Shown here: positions 35,104 through 44,773 of the stretch, piece by piece
Position numbering within the stretch: the stretch's first letter is position 1
How the letters are laid out: each line of letters starts with the position of its first letter
NCBI GenBank assembly: GCA_016720825.1
Contig: JADKJV010000002.1
Location: 1 to 64,000 of the forward strand
DNA: 64,000 bases
Direction: 5' to 3'
Origin: Chitinophagaceae bacterium
GTDB lineage: Bacteria; Bacteroidota; Bacteroidia; Chitinophagales; Chitinophagaceae
The notes under the pieces: model-generated
What the model was told of the DNA's origin: nothing
The model's database searches: none
Seen by the model: only the letters and a program-made list of their open reading frames with translations
Made by a program: the position numbers and the translations under genes

Positions 35104-35667
35104 ATGGAAATGCTGGAAAAAAAGATTGCATTAATGTCTCCGCTCAGCCCCGGTGCTATGGCTGCATTCAAGGCCGCCTGGCAGGTCTGGCAGGTTCCGG
35201 CTCATCATTTTTTACTCCGTGAAAAATCAGTATCAGATTATTTATATTTTATTGAGGAAGGTGTAGCCCGGATTTTTTATCATAAACACGATAAACAAAT
35301 CACTGAATGGATTGCATTGGATGGCAATTTTTTCCTGTCCATAACCAGTTATTTTGAAAGGACTCCAAGCAAACTTAATATCCAGACACTGGAACCTTCA
35401 TTGGTCTATGGTATCCATAATCATGATTTCATGCGTATGGCAGCTGAAAACCATGAAGTGGAAACATTACTCAGGAGAATGGTCACCAGATCGCTGATCA
35501 TGTCGCAGGAAAGGATGGATTCCATCCAGTTTGAATCTGCCCAGCAGCGCTATGAAAAACTGCTAGAAAACTCGCCGGGCATCCTGCAGCGGGTTCCGCT
35601 GACTTATATTGCCTCGTTCCTGGGGGTGACCCTGGAAACCCTGAGCCGGATCAGGTCGGGGAAATAA
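35104..35667 (+). CDS. Crp/Fnr-family transcriptional regulator
   Basis: The 187-residue protein has a cNMP-binding beta-barrel (about residues 20-125, with HHFLLREKSVSDYLYFIEEGVAR). A long dimer helix and a short winged-helix end follow, VPLTYIASFLGVTLETLSRIR, the recognition helix of Crp/Fnr proteins. It has no cysteines that would hold an iron-sulfur cluster, so it does not look like an oxygen-sensing Fnr. Such short regulators are common in Bacteroidota. It could be the owner of the palindrome at 14446, but nothing links them directly. Confidence 0.88.
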   Translation: MEMLEKKIALMSPLSPGAMAAFKAAWQVWQVPAHHFLLREKSVSDYLYFIEEGVARIFYHKHDKQITEWIALDGNFFLSITSYFERTPSKLNIQTLEPSLVYGIHNHDFMRMAAENHEVETLLRRMVTRSLIMSQERMDSIQFESAQQRYEKLLENSPGILQRVPLTYIASFLGVTLETLSRIRSGK

Positions 35668-35734
35668 TTATTTGACAAATGTCAACTCAGGCTGTCTGCT
35701 AAAATGTGAATTTCAGCTTTCAAAATAAAGCTGT

Positions 35735-38044
35735 ATGAAATTTGCAATCCCCTTTCTTTTATTCATTCTCGTTGCGGGCACAAAATCATTGTTTGCCCAG
35801 ACTGAGGATATCTCAAAACTCGCCAGCCAGTTAACGGCTGAAGAGAAAGTCAAACTCGTGGTTGGCATGGGTATGAATACCCAGAATTTCGCAATTGGCA
35901 GTACAGGTGACAAAGTCCCCGGTGCGGCTGGTACTACATTTGACATTCCACGGCTGAATATCCCCAAACTGGTACTGGCCGACGGACCTGCAGGTCTGCG
36001 TATTGCCCCGAACAGGGCTAATGTCAGCCGGACTTTTTATGCCACGGCATTCCCAATTGGAACCTTGCTGGCCTCATCCTGGGATACCGTTTTGGTTAAA
36101 AAAATAGGGGAGGCTTATGGTGAAGAAGCCCGTGATTACGGTGTTGATATTGTTTTAGGGCCGGCGCTGAATATTCACCGGAACCCGTTAGGCGGCCGGA
36201 ATTTTGAATATTATTCAGAAGATCCGTTTGTGGCAGGTAATATCACCTCGTCTATGGTGAATGGCATCCAGTCGAAAGGTGTTGGTGTTTCCATCAAACA
36301 TTTCGCTGTGAATAATCAGGAAACAAACCGGATGCTGGTGAATGCGGTTGTGAGTGAAAGGGCGCTGCGTGAGATTTACCTCCGCGGCTTTGAAATTGCT
36401 ATTAAGAAATCATCACCCATGACAGTAATGAGTTCCTATAATAAATTGAACGGGGTTTATACCTCTGAAAGTTATGACTTGCTGACTACGATCCTTCGTA
36501 ATGAGTGGGGTTTTAAAGGACTGGTGATGTCTGACTGGTTTGGCGGTCAGGATGCGGTGGCACAGATGAAGGCGGGGAATGACCTGCTGATGCCTGGTAC
36601 AAAGGAACAGGAGAAAAGCATCCGGGAAGCATTGGCGGCTGGCACATTGTCTGATGATGTATTAACGCTGAATGCTTCAAGGGTTATACGTATGACCCGT
36701 CAGTCGAATGTTTTCAGGAATTTGAAATACAATAATGACCCGGATTTAAAAGCACATGCGCTGGTGTCACGCCAGGCGGCTTCAGAAGGTATGGTGTTGC
36801 TGAAAAATAACGGGGATGTTTTACCGTTAGCTGCTAATACTAAAAATCTGGCTGCGTTTGGAATTACTTCTTATAACCTGATTTCCGGTGGTACCGGCAG
36901 CGGTGATGTAAATGAAGCGTATTCCGTTTCTTTAACGGAAGGGCTGTCAAATGCAGGTTACCAGCTTGATGGTGAATTGATGGGCATTTATAAAACGTAT
37001 ATAGACACACAAAATGCACATCGTCCGAAACCGGTATCCTTTTTCATGCCACAGATACCGATGGTGGAAATGGATATTGACCGTGACCTGGTGAACAGGA
37101 AGGCAGCTGAAACGGATATTGCGTTACTTACAATTGGCAGGAACAGTGGTGAATTTGCAGACCGCAAAGTGGACAGTGATTACCTGTTGTCACCGTTTGA
37201 ATTGAAACTCATCAAAACGGTAAGCGATGCGTATCATGCGCAGGGTAAAAAGCTGGTGGTGGTATTGAATATTGGTGGTGTGATTGAAGTAAGTGCCTGG
37301 CGCGACCAGGCTGATGCGATCCTGCTCAGCTGGCAGGGTGGCCAGGAAGGTGGCAATGCCATTGCTGATATCCTGAAAGGAAAAGTAAATCCATCGGGCA
37401 AACTGGCCACCAGTTTCCCGGAAAAATACCAGGATCTTCCTTCTTCAAAAAATTTCCCGGGCAAAAACCTGAGTGACAAGGAAGTGAAGGGTACGTTTGG
37501 TATGTCGTTGGGATATCCTTCTGAAGTGGTTTATGAAGAAGGCGTATACAATGGTTACCGTTATTTCAACAGTTTCAGGGTTAAGCCTGCGTATGAGTTC
37601 GGGTTCGGGTTATCCTATACAACTTTCAGTTATGGAGCAGCGAAATTGGCCCAGTCTGTATTTAACGGCAAAGCTGAAGTATCGCTGACTGTTACAAATT
37701 CGGGCAACAAAGCTGGTCGCGAAGTGGTGCAGTTATATTTATCTGCCCCCGCCGGCGGACTTGATAAACCTTCGGAAGAATTAAAAGGTTTTGCAAAAAC
37801 GAAATTGCTGAAACCCGGTGAATCACAGGTTATCAAATTTGTACTTACAGCAGATGAGCTTGCTTCTTATGAAACAGCCCGTTCTTCATGGGTAGCTGCA
37901 GCTGGTATTTATACAGTAAAAATTGGTGCTTCCAGCCGCGATTTCAGGCAGCAGGCCCAGTTTACTGTTTCCAAAGAGTTAATTGCAGAAAAATGCCATA
38001 GTGTGATTGTGCCACAGGTAACAATAAATGAAATGAAAAACTAA
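35735..38044 (+). CDS. bglX: Secreted GH3 beta-glucosidase
   Basis: The 769-residue glycoside hydrolase has a signal peptide (1-22, ending SLFAQ). A GH3 N-terminal barrel follows, with LADGPAGLRI, GRNFEYYSEDPFVAG and the nucleophile D267 in GLVMSDWFGG. The second GH3 domain has ILLSWQGGQEGGNA and FGFGLSYTTFSY, and a fibronectin-III-like C-terminal domain closes the protein from about residue 640. It would remove beta-glucosyl residues from oligosaccharides in the periplasm. No SusC/SusD genes are nearby. A hairpin terminator follows. Confidence 0.93.
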   Translation: MKFAIPFLLFILVAGTKSLFAQTEDISKLASQLTAEEKVKLVVGMGMNTQNFAIGSTGDKVPGAAGTTFDIPRLNIPKLVLADGPAGLRIAPNRANVSRTFYATAFPIGTLLASSWDTVLVKKIGEAYGEEARDYGVDIVLGPALNIHRNPLGGRNFEYYSEDPFVAGNITSSMVNGIQSKGVGVSIKHFAVNNQETNRMLVNAVVSERALREIYLRGFEIAIKKSSPMTVMSSYNKLNGVYTSESYDLLTTILRNEWGFKGLVMSDWFGGQDAVAQMKAGNDLLMPGTKEQEKSIREALAAGTLSDDVLTLNASRVIRMTRQSNVFRNLKYNNDPDLKAHALVSRQAASEGMVLLKNNGDVLPLAANTKNLAAFGITSYNLISGGTGSGDVNEAYSVSLTEGLSNAGYQLDGELMGIYKTYIDTQNAHRPKPVSFFMPQIPMVEMDIDRDLVNRKAAETDIALLTIGRNSGEFADRKVDSDYLLSPFELKLIKTVSDAYHAQGKKLVVVLNIGGVIEVSAWRDQADAILLSWQGGQEGGNAIADILKGKVNPSGKLATSFPEKYQDLPSSKNFPGKNLSDKEVKGTFGMSLGYPSEVVYEEGVYNGYRYFNSFRVKPAYEFGFGLSYTTFSYGAAKLAQSVFNGKAEVSLTVTNSGNKAGREVVQLYLSAPAGGLDKPSEELKGFAKTKLLKPGESQVIKFVLTADELASYETARSSWVAAAGIYTVKIGASSRDFRQQAQFTVSKELIAEKCHSVIVPQVTINEMKN

Positions 38045-38066
38045 AAAGGTTTTATACAGTTTGCAC

Positions 38067-38100
38067 AAAGGGTTTCCGCGAATAAAACGGGAACCCTTTT
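38067..38100 (+). terminator. Terminator hairpin after the GH3 gene
   Basis: AAAGGGTT and AACCCTTTT form the stem, extended by CCG/CGG with one mismatch, followed by a short T-run. Confidence 0.7.
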
Positions 38101-38123
38101 TAGAAATTGTATTGAAGTGGATG

Positions 38124-38196
38124 AGCCAACTATCGGAATCGAACCGACGACCCTTTCATTACGAATGAAATGCTCTGCCAGCTGAGCTAAGTTGGC
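38124..38196 (-). tRNA. tRNA-Thr, anticodon CGT
   Basis: Read on the minus strand, it gives a 73-base cloverleaf: acceptor stem GCCAACT/AGTTGGC, D arm GCTC-AGCTGGCA-GAGC, anticodon stem ATTTCA/TGAAA with loop TTCGTAA (anticodon CGT), and T arm with GGTTCGATTCC. The discriminator base is T and no CCA is encoded. This is the only RNA gene clearly seen in the window. Confidence 0.93.
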
Positions 38197-38232
38197 GTGG
38201 TGTAAAAATAAAAAAAAGAGGGTGTTAGAAAA

Positions 38233-38389
38233 GGGCTGCCAGCTTTCAGAAGGTTGGAAGCTCTTTTAGGGTATGCAATTTTTTCATATGGCCATGTGAA
38301 AAATCCCGCCAGAAAATGTTTTTTAACTGATGGATTCTCATCCGAATTCCTTTTTTTAGAGCTTCCAACCTTCTGAAAGCTGGCAGCCC
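38233..38389. repeat. 32-bp perfect inverted repeat pair flanking 93 bp, beside tRNA-Thr
   Basis: The left arm (38233-38264, starting GGGCTGCCAGCTTTC) and right arm (38358-38389, ending CTGGCAGCCC) are exact reverse complements of 32 bases. The AT-rich centre contains CATATGGCCATGTG, itself nearly palindromic. No flanking target duplication and no coding frame are visible. It could be a small MITE-like element or a large hairpin. Confidence 0.8.
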
Positions 38390-38508
38390 TGCATTCCGCA
38401 ACCCCGTATTCCCTGAATCCCCCGCATCCCATTCCCTCCCAATCCTTTACTCCGTTTTAACAGTTAATATCCCAAATCGGTTCTACTTTTGCTTACAAAC
38501 CTGATAGT

Positions 38509-39058
38509 ATGAAAAAAACACTCGCCGCCATTGGCATTAAACTCTTCTGTTTCCTCGTCATCGCTTCCATGATGACACCGCTCCATGCACAGGATGCCAA
38601 AGACCAGAAAAATTATCGACGACGCAAAAGAAGCAAAATCAGCCTTCACAAAAGCAGACGGACTGATGACAAGCCTCTTTAATTCCGCGTATGGTTATGC
38701 CATCTTCCCTAATGTAGGTAAAGGCGGTATCGGTATCGGCGGCGCCGCCGGTAACGGCGTTGTTTATGAAGGCGGCCAGCTGATCGGTATGGCTAAAATG
38801 ACCCAGCTGACCATAGGGTTCCAATGGGGCGGACAAGCATACCGTGAAGTAATATTATTCGAAACCAAAGAAGACCTCGATCGCTTCAAAGAAAACAATG
38901 TGGAATTTTCAGCCCAGGCTTCAGCCGTTGCCGTTACCGCAGGAGCCAGCGCCAATGCCAAATACAGTAATGGTGTGATGATCTTCACCCAAACCAAAGG
39001 AGGGTTGATGTATGAAGCAACCGTCGGTGGACAGAAATTTAAATTCAGGGAACTTTGA
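38509..39058 (+). CDS. Secreted SYLF-domain lipid-binding protein (frameshifted)
   Basis: The gene begins at ATG 38509 with a signal peptide (ending PLHAQ). The frame is lost in the A5 run at 38608-38612. One extra A gives DQKKIIDDAKEAKSAFTKAD and continues into the SYLF (Ysc84-type) domain: LMTSLFNSAYGYAIFPNVGKGGIG, FQWGGQAYREVILF and VMIFTQTKGGLMYEATVGGQ. SYLF domains bind phosphoinositides in eukaryotes and are often secreted in bacteria with unknown role. Repaired length is about 183 residues, usual for the family. Confidence 0.88.
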
Positions 39059-39084
39059 CAAACGCATTGTAAATTATATTTCCC

Positions 39085-39110
39085 AACCCGGCCACTACCG
39101 GGTTTTTTTA
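39085..39110 (+). terminator. Intrinsic terminator after the SYLF gene
   Basis: Stem AACCCGG/CCGGGTT, loop CCACTA and a T-run of seven. It lies ahead of the next small gene. Confidence 0.85.
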
Positions 39111-39124
39111 TTAAAACTCCTGAT

Positions 39125-39403
39125 ATGCAATTCATGATCGTTGAACACTTCAAACCCGGCAAAACCCGGGAGATTTATACCCGTGCCGGAACCAGGGGAA
39201 GAATGATCCCCGATGGCCTGCATTTCGTGAACAGCTGGGTCAGTGAAAACCTCACAACCTGCTACCAGGTCATGGAAACAAATGACATCAACCTGCTCCA
39301 TGACTGGATCAGCCACTGGAATGATCTCGTGGATTTCGAAATTATTCCTGTGATTTCATCATCAGCCGCCCGGCAAATCGCCCTTGACCCCGGGGAACAA
39401 TAA
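39125..39403 (+). CDS. Small protein, DUF3303-like
   Basis: The 92-residue cytoplasmic protein resembles DUF3303 (start MQFMIVEHFKPG, then GRMIPDGLHFVNSWV and MDLHDWI-like segments such as NLLHDWISHWNDLVDFEI). The fold is probably a ferredoxin-like dimer. I know of no established function. It is monocistronic after a terminator. Confidence 0.75.
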   Translation: MQFMIVEHFKPGKTREIYTRAGTRGRMIPDGLHFVNSWVSENLTTCYQVMETNDINLLHDWISHWNDLVDFEIIPVISSSAARQIALDPGEQ

Positions 39404-39465
39404 CACAGATACTTTTGGAAATAACGGGGGATTATTGTAGCATTATAGTCTAAACCATCTCTTTT

Positions 39466-39666
39466 ATGCGACAGAAACTCCTTATGCCTTTAGCCCGCTT
39501 AACTGCCGGCATTTTCATTATTGCCATGACATTAGTGGCATGTGACAACAAAAAAGCTGAAAAGAAAGAGGGAGAGGGAATGGACACCGGTGATACACGT
39601 CCTGTAAAGCCTATCGATAACAAAGGCGGCACAACAACACCTGGTGACACAACCAAAATGCAGTAA
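39466..39666 (+). CDS. Small lipoprotein, Lys/Glu/Thr-rich
   Basis: The 66-residue protein has a lipoprotein signal (hydrophobic core then LVAC, lipobox cysteine at 26). The tail of 40 residues is low-complexity and charged (KKAEKKEGEG, then T/P/G-rich). It should be anchored to a membrane, with a disordered outside part. Function unknown; it resembles no domain I know. Confidence 0.65.
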   Translation: MRQKLLMPLARLTAGIFIIAMTLVACDNKKAEKKEGEGMDTGDTRPVKPIDNKGGTTTPGDTTKMQ

Positions 39667-39749
39667 GCATAACTTACCGCATTCCGTTTACCAAAACGGT
39701 TAGGACTCTCTTTATGTAAAACATTCGTTTTACAGTTTACACTGAATGA

Positions 39750-39786
39750 TAATCCCCGGCAATAACTCAGTTAGCTGCCGGGGATT
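39750..39786. terminator. Bidirectional hairpin between convergent genes
   Basis: AATCCCCGGCA and TGCCGGGGATT form an eleven-base stem with a 15-base loop. It separates the small lipoprotein from the convergent TPR gene. The T content beside it is weak, so termination strength is uncertain. Confidence 0.65.
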
Positions 39787-39791
39787 CTTAT

Positions 39792-41240
39792 TTAATGTTT
39801 TTTAGAAGGAGGGGGGACGGGTTTATCCGGTTCATTTGACTCCTCTTTTTTGGAATGCTTGAAATGCGGGTGGTGCTTGAGCAGGTTATGAATCAGCCAG
39901 TGTTCCAGTTTGTGATGCGCCGGAATCAGGAATGCGGCAATCACCACAAAAATCAATATCTCATAAATGGGTGTATGATGTGTAAAGTTGGCAATTGTAG
40001 GGTGTAGCAGGAGCGTGAGATACTCAAAAAAGAATAACAACGATAATATACCCAGCAACCGGATGGCGCCTATATGGACTTTTATCCTGCTAAGGAATAA
40101 TGTCAGCAGGAAAAATCCCGGGATAAAAATGGCGATCAGCAACATCTGTAATTGCTGCAATCTTTCTTTTTCAGCTTTCCTGCGATTCTGCTCCAGTTCG
40201 GCCTGCCTGTACTGTTCATTACTCGATATCACCTGGGAAGCCCTGATCCGCGACTTACTATTCAATGAATCATTCAACCGGTGCAGGTAATCCACATACA
40301 CAAATGCACTGTCCAGGTTCCGGTTCGATTTATAATGATCCGTCAGGAACCCAACCGCATCCAGTTCCTTTGACGAAAAACCCTGCCTGGCAATCTGCAG
40401 CGACATCTTCGCATAATACTCTGCCGAATCCGGCATTTTTAACAGGCGGTACAAATTCGCCAATCCCAATGTAGTTTCGCATAACACCTCATCATCCTTT
40501 GCTTCCCGTAAGTATTGAACTGCTTTGATATACTCGTCACGTGACTGAATGAGATTTCCGCGCTTCAGGTAAACATGCCCTAAACCAGTCATGGATGTAC
40601 CCATATAATCTACATCTTCCAGTTCTTTCGCCAGGTAAAACGAACGGTCGAAATACTTCAGCGCAGAATCCGACATATTCAGGCGGTTGTATACATCACC
40701 CAAATTCAACGCACGGTTATAAGCATATTCCGGAATATTATATAAACTGAAAACTGAATCAGACTTACGGAAATAATCCAGCGCAAGCGTATACTCTTCC
40801 TGCAAATCATACACTACGCCAATATTCATCAGTACGCTGGCATAGTTTTTCGGATTATGCCGTTTCTCCTCCAGCTGCAACCGCTGGATATTTAATTCCA
40901 AAGCCTTTGGATAGTTACCAATCTTAGTAAGCGTATTTGCCATCATCCCCAGCGATCTCGATTCACCATCCTCATAATCCAGGTTCTCCGCAAGGAAATA
41001 AGCTTCCTGGGCCAGTGTAAGCGCTTCTTCCGGATTTGTCTGGTTAACCTGGGCCGCAAGCAGGTACATGTGTTTGACCCGGGTGGAATCATTTTTATCA
41101 TTTTCTAACAAGGATCGCAGGCTGTCAGCTTTGGCATTTTGGGCAATGGCAGGATTACCCTGGCCAGCCAGCTGGAGAAAACCCCACAAACACATATACA
41201 GGAAAGTTTTCCCTGCTCTTTTTATGTCAAACTTAACCAT
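39792..41240 (-). CDS. Membrane protein with periplasmic TPR repeats
   Basis: The 482-residue protein starts with a signal-like segment (ending PAIAQ). About seven TPR-like helix pairs follow (residues 50-330; units such as YPKALELNIQRLQLEEK and YTLALDYFRKSD). A linker carries an RRKAEKERL coiled coil, then three membrane helices (about 370-450), and the tail is rich in His and Lys. The layout resembles TPR histidine kinases of Bacteroidota, but no kinase domain is present. It is divergent from the caspase-TPR gene with 136 bases between, so the two may be co-regulated. Confidence 0.75.
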   Translation of the reverse strand: MVKFDIKRAGKTFLYMCLWGFLQLAGQGNPAIAQNAKADSLRSLLENDKNDSTRVKHMYLLAAQVNQTNPEEALTLAQEAYFLAENLDYEDGESRSLGMMANTLTKIGNYPKALELNIQRLQLEEKRHNPKNYASVLMNIGVVYDLQEEYTLALDYFRKSDSVFSLYNIPEYAYNRALNLGDVYNRLNMSDSALKYFDRSFYLAKELEDVDYMGTSMTGLGHVYLKRGNLIQSRDEYIKAVQYLREAKDDEVLCETTLGLANLYRLLKMPDSAEYYAKMSLQIARQGFSSKELDAVGFLTDHYKSNRNLDSAFVYVDYLHRLNDSLNSKSRIRASQVISSNEQYRQAELEQNRRKAEKERLQQLQMLLIAIFIPGFFLLTLFLSRIKVHIGAIRLLGILSLLFFFEYLTLLLHPTIANFTHHTPIYEILIFVVIAAFLIPAHHKLEHWLIHNLLKHHPHFKHSKKEESNEPDKPVPPPSKKH

Positions 41241-41376
41241 AACGGGTTCGTCGTTGTAAGAATGAATTTAGTTATAAAAATGCAATCAGTCATTTTTAAT
41301 AAAGGGCACTTATAAAAATCATTATATTTATTATACAGGCAGGAATTATTGTTGTACTGCCTGTTGAAACAAAAGT

Positions 41377-44300
41377 ATGAAACCCGTTTTATCACTCCTG
41401 ATAGCAAGTCTTTTACCCTGTCACAGGTATCCGCACAGGTTAATACACCCAATCAACAATCAATTGCAAAAGGGAAAACGTATGCCGTAGTAATCGGTAT
41501 TTCCGATTATGGCAATGGCGGCATCCCGCACCTTAAATATGCCGACCGTGATGCCAGCGCTTTTGCCGATTATCTTTCTTCACCTGCCGGCGGACAAGTA
41601 CCCCGTGACCAGATCCGGCTTTTATTAAATGAAGATGCCAGCCTGCTCAATGTAGACCAGGCCCTCAAATGGCTGGTACAAAAATGCAACGCCGGCGACC
41701 TGGCCTATTTCTATTTTTCAGGCCATGGTGATGTTGAAAATTCCACCATTTACCCCGCTGGCTTCCTGCTATGTTACAATGCACCGGTCAACAACTATAA
41801 TATCAGCTCACTAGAAGTACGGCGCCTCAACGATTTTGCACACACCATCTCCAGGGCCACTGGCGGACAAATCATCATGATTACCGACGCCTGTCATTCC
41901 GGTACACTCGTGGGCTCTGAAAACAAAGGTCAATCGCTCGTTGGCCTTGAACTCCGGAAAGTGCAGGACCGCGAAACCAGGATTACTTCCTGTTCTACAG
42001 AAGAAAAATCATGGGAAAGTGATGATCTCGGCGGTGGCCGGGGGTTATTTTCTTTTAACCTGATCAACGGCTTCACCGGCTGGGCCGACAAACAAAAGGA
42101 CGGAAAAATTACCGTAAGCGAACTCAGGGAATTTATCCGGACTGCCCTTGCATTTGATCCGGTATTGGAATTCAATAATGCTACCCAAACACCGGCAGTG
42201 GAAGGCAGGGACGAATTTATCCTTGCTACGCCAGATTCAGCTACGCTGGCCAGATCGAAAGAACAAATGGCCGCCACGATTGTATCATCTGCCAGGGTTG
42301 CACCCGGACCGAAAGTAATTACCGACCCTTCAGCATTAAAAACGATGTTTTTTGAAACTTGCCGCAGTGCAGGCATCGGAAAACTGATGCAGGGCGAGGA
42401 TGTTGCTTCCATGACACCTGCTGTTTTTGAAAAGAAACTCTTTGATAAACTGAAAGAGAAAATCACAAACCAGGTTGAGCGGGAGAACCTGCAACGGTAT
42501 GCAGATTACCTGCACGATGCAGACAATGAATCCGACCACCAGTTTTTTATCAGTAACCTGGCCTCCGAACTGGATAACCTGGGTGAATCTGCCATCAACC
42601 TTTACCTGAAAGGGGATGAGGCAACATTGCAAAACAGGATCAACGATGCAGGTGCAGGCATGGAACTATATCCCGCCTTTTTGCCATGGCCCGGAAAATG
42701 GTGGGGGTGGAAAATCCTGCGATGAACAGCATCCTGGAAGTAAAACAATATTATTTTTCAGGATTACTGGCCAGGCTGAAATCATATACATCCACCAAAG
42801 CCGCAGCCTTACAGACGGAAGCCCTCAACTGGCAGCAGAAAGCACTGGCCATAGAAAAATTCGGGGCATATATCTATAATGAATTGGGTATTCTTTACCA
42901 GCTGAAAAAAAATATGACGGCGGCAGAATCTTCATTCCGCAAAGCCACGGAGCTGACCCCATTATGGCAGATACCCTGGGCTAATTTGTCCATTTTATAT
43001 GCGATAACGGGAAGACTGGATGAGGGAATAAAAGCCGTGGATTCAGCGATTACCCGTAACCCGGGTTCATCAATCAATTTTGTGAATAAAGCTTTTCTGT
43101 TTGAAAAGAAAAAAGACCTGCTATCTGCCGAAGAGTTTTACCAGGAAGCATTACATATAAATCCTGAATATTTCTTCCCTTATGAAAGACTCGGTCAACT
43201 GATGATTTCAAAAGGAGAATTCATGCGCGCCGATTCTTTTTTCACTGCTTCTGAATATCGCAGAAAAGGAATTATGGAAGATTTCAGCAAACATCCGGTT
43301 TCTGCCATGTTTACACCGGATGCACCTATTGAAAATTTAACCAGGGCTGACTGTAAACTGACTGGTACAGACAGCCTTGATCATACGGTGCGGCTGGTAA
43401 CAGCCATATATGCAGCAGAATCAAACCCGGAAAAGGCGACAGCCATTTTTAATGACATGCTCCGGGAAAACCCCAACGATCTGCTTGCCTGGCATTTCCT
43501 GGGGGAATTCTATTTCAATAATAATAGCCTGGATGCTGCAGAATCCATCCTGCTCAAAGCAGCATCTTTATATCCTGCTTTCGGCTCCATTGATCTTTAC
43601 AAGGATTCCCTGAACACCCATGCAAAAACAGATGGCATCCGCTGTTATGTAAAGAATTTTATAAAATTCCAGAAGTTCAGCGCATTTGACAATAAACTGA
43701 TGCTGGCCAGGCTATATGCAAAATGGAACCAGCCGGAGAAAATGGAAAAGGCATACAGGCAATGTATGGAACTGGATCCTAAATCTGAAATTGCCCTCAC
43801 TGAACTCTGTGACCAATTTTCCCTGTCCGGCAGATACAGGGAGGAGGAAGATTTACTGAAAAACCTGTACAGGATGAACCGCTCAGCAGGCAGAAGCAGA
43901 CTCGGCAGGTTTTATTCAGAAATAAATGAAAAATACCCGGGCAATGAAGAATGGCAATTTGCTTATGCTGGATTTTTATATAATGAATTAATCACCCATC
44001 CTGAAAGCTATTCGCTTCAATTTAAAATCATAAATAACCTGGGCGATGTCGAGGCTATGGAGAATTCTTTGAATCGTCCGCTCGGCGAAGGCGAACTCAT
44101 GATAGTATCACCCCGTTCAAACGTTATCAGGCTGTATTCAAACTGGCTGGCAAATTTCGGGCTGGATCCAGGTATCAGCAGTGAAGTTGCAAACCGGATA
44201 GGCAATATCTTTCTTCAAATGCGTCAAACCGATTCCGCCGGATATTATTTCAATCTCGCCAATTCCCTCAGCGCCGGGAATGCAGGGGTGATGTACAAAC

Positions 44301-44773
44301 TGGCCGGCACACAGGGGGCTGCTTTTAAATTTACTATTGCTTACAACAGTCTGGAATCACTGTTCCGAAAAGAACAGCTCAGTTTCGACGGCCAGCTGGT
44401 ACTTGCAGCATACAGGATGCGAAAAGGAAACACAGCCGGCTGTGACTCATTGCTGGATCACATCAGCAATTTCAGTATTTCACCTGATCAAAAAATCAAT
44501 TTGCTGCGTGCTGCCAATGCCGCCGCTGCCGGACAATATGGGAAAGCCATTGACCTGCTTAAAAAAATCCCGGGTGTAAATTCGGATGCTTACCTGCTTT
44601 ACCAGATCGCACGCTATTCTGCCCTCAACAAACAAACTGAACCCGCTTTGCAATACCTGGCCAAAGTAAAAAGTATTCACACCTGGTGGAAACAGGTGCT
44701 GGAGAAAGATCCGGCCTGGGATAATTTGCGGACAAACCCCGGGTATAAAAAATGGCTGGGTGACGATGATTGA
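41377..44773 (+). CDS. Secreted caspase-fold (C14) protease with TPR repeats (two frameshifts)
   Basis: Read with two repairs, this is one protein of about 1,130 residues. A signal peptide MKPVLSLLIASLLPLSQVSAQ appears when one C is added at 41416-41418. The caspase-like domain has GKTYAVVIGISDYGNGG, the catalytic His in YFSGHGD (about H117) and Cys in ITDACHSGTL (about C173). The second repair, adding one T at 42678-42682, joins ELYPAFFAMARKMVG to a long C-terminal part of TPR-like repeats (e.g. YNELGILYQLKKNMTAAESS, NPEYFFPYERLGQLM). Metacaspase-type proteases cut after Arg/Lys; here the TPR part may bind partners. It is convergent with a second caspase-fold gene, the stops abutting at 44773/44774. 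Confidence 0.82.

Noticed and set aside
38233..38389. Insertion sequence
   Set aside because: There is inverted-repeat symmetry but no transposase frame and no target duplication, so it is kept only as a repeat.
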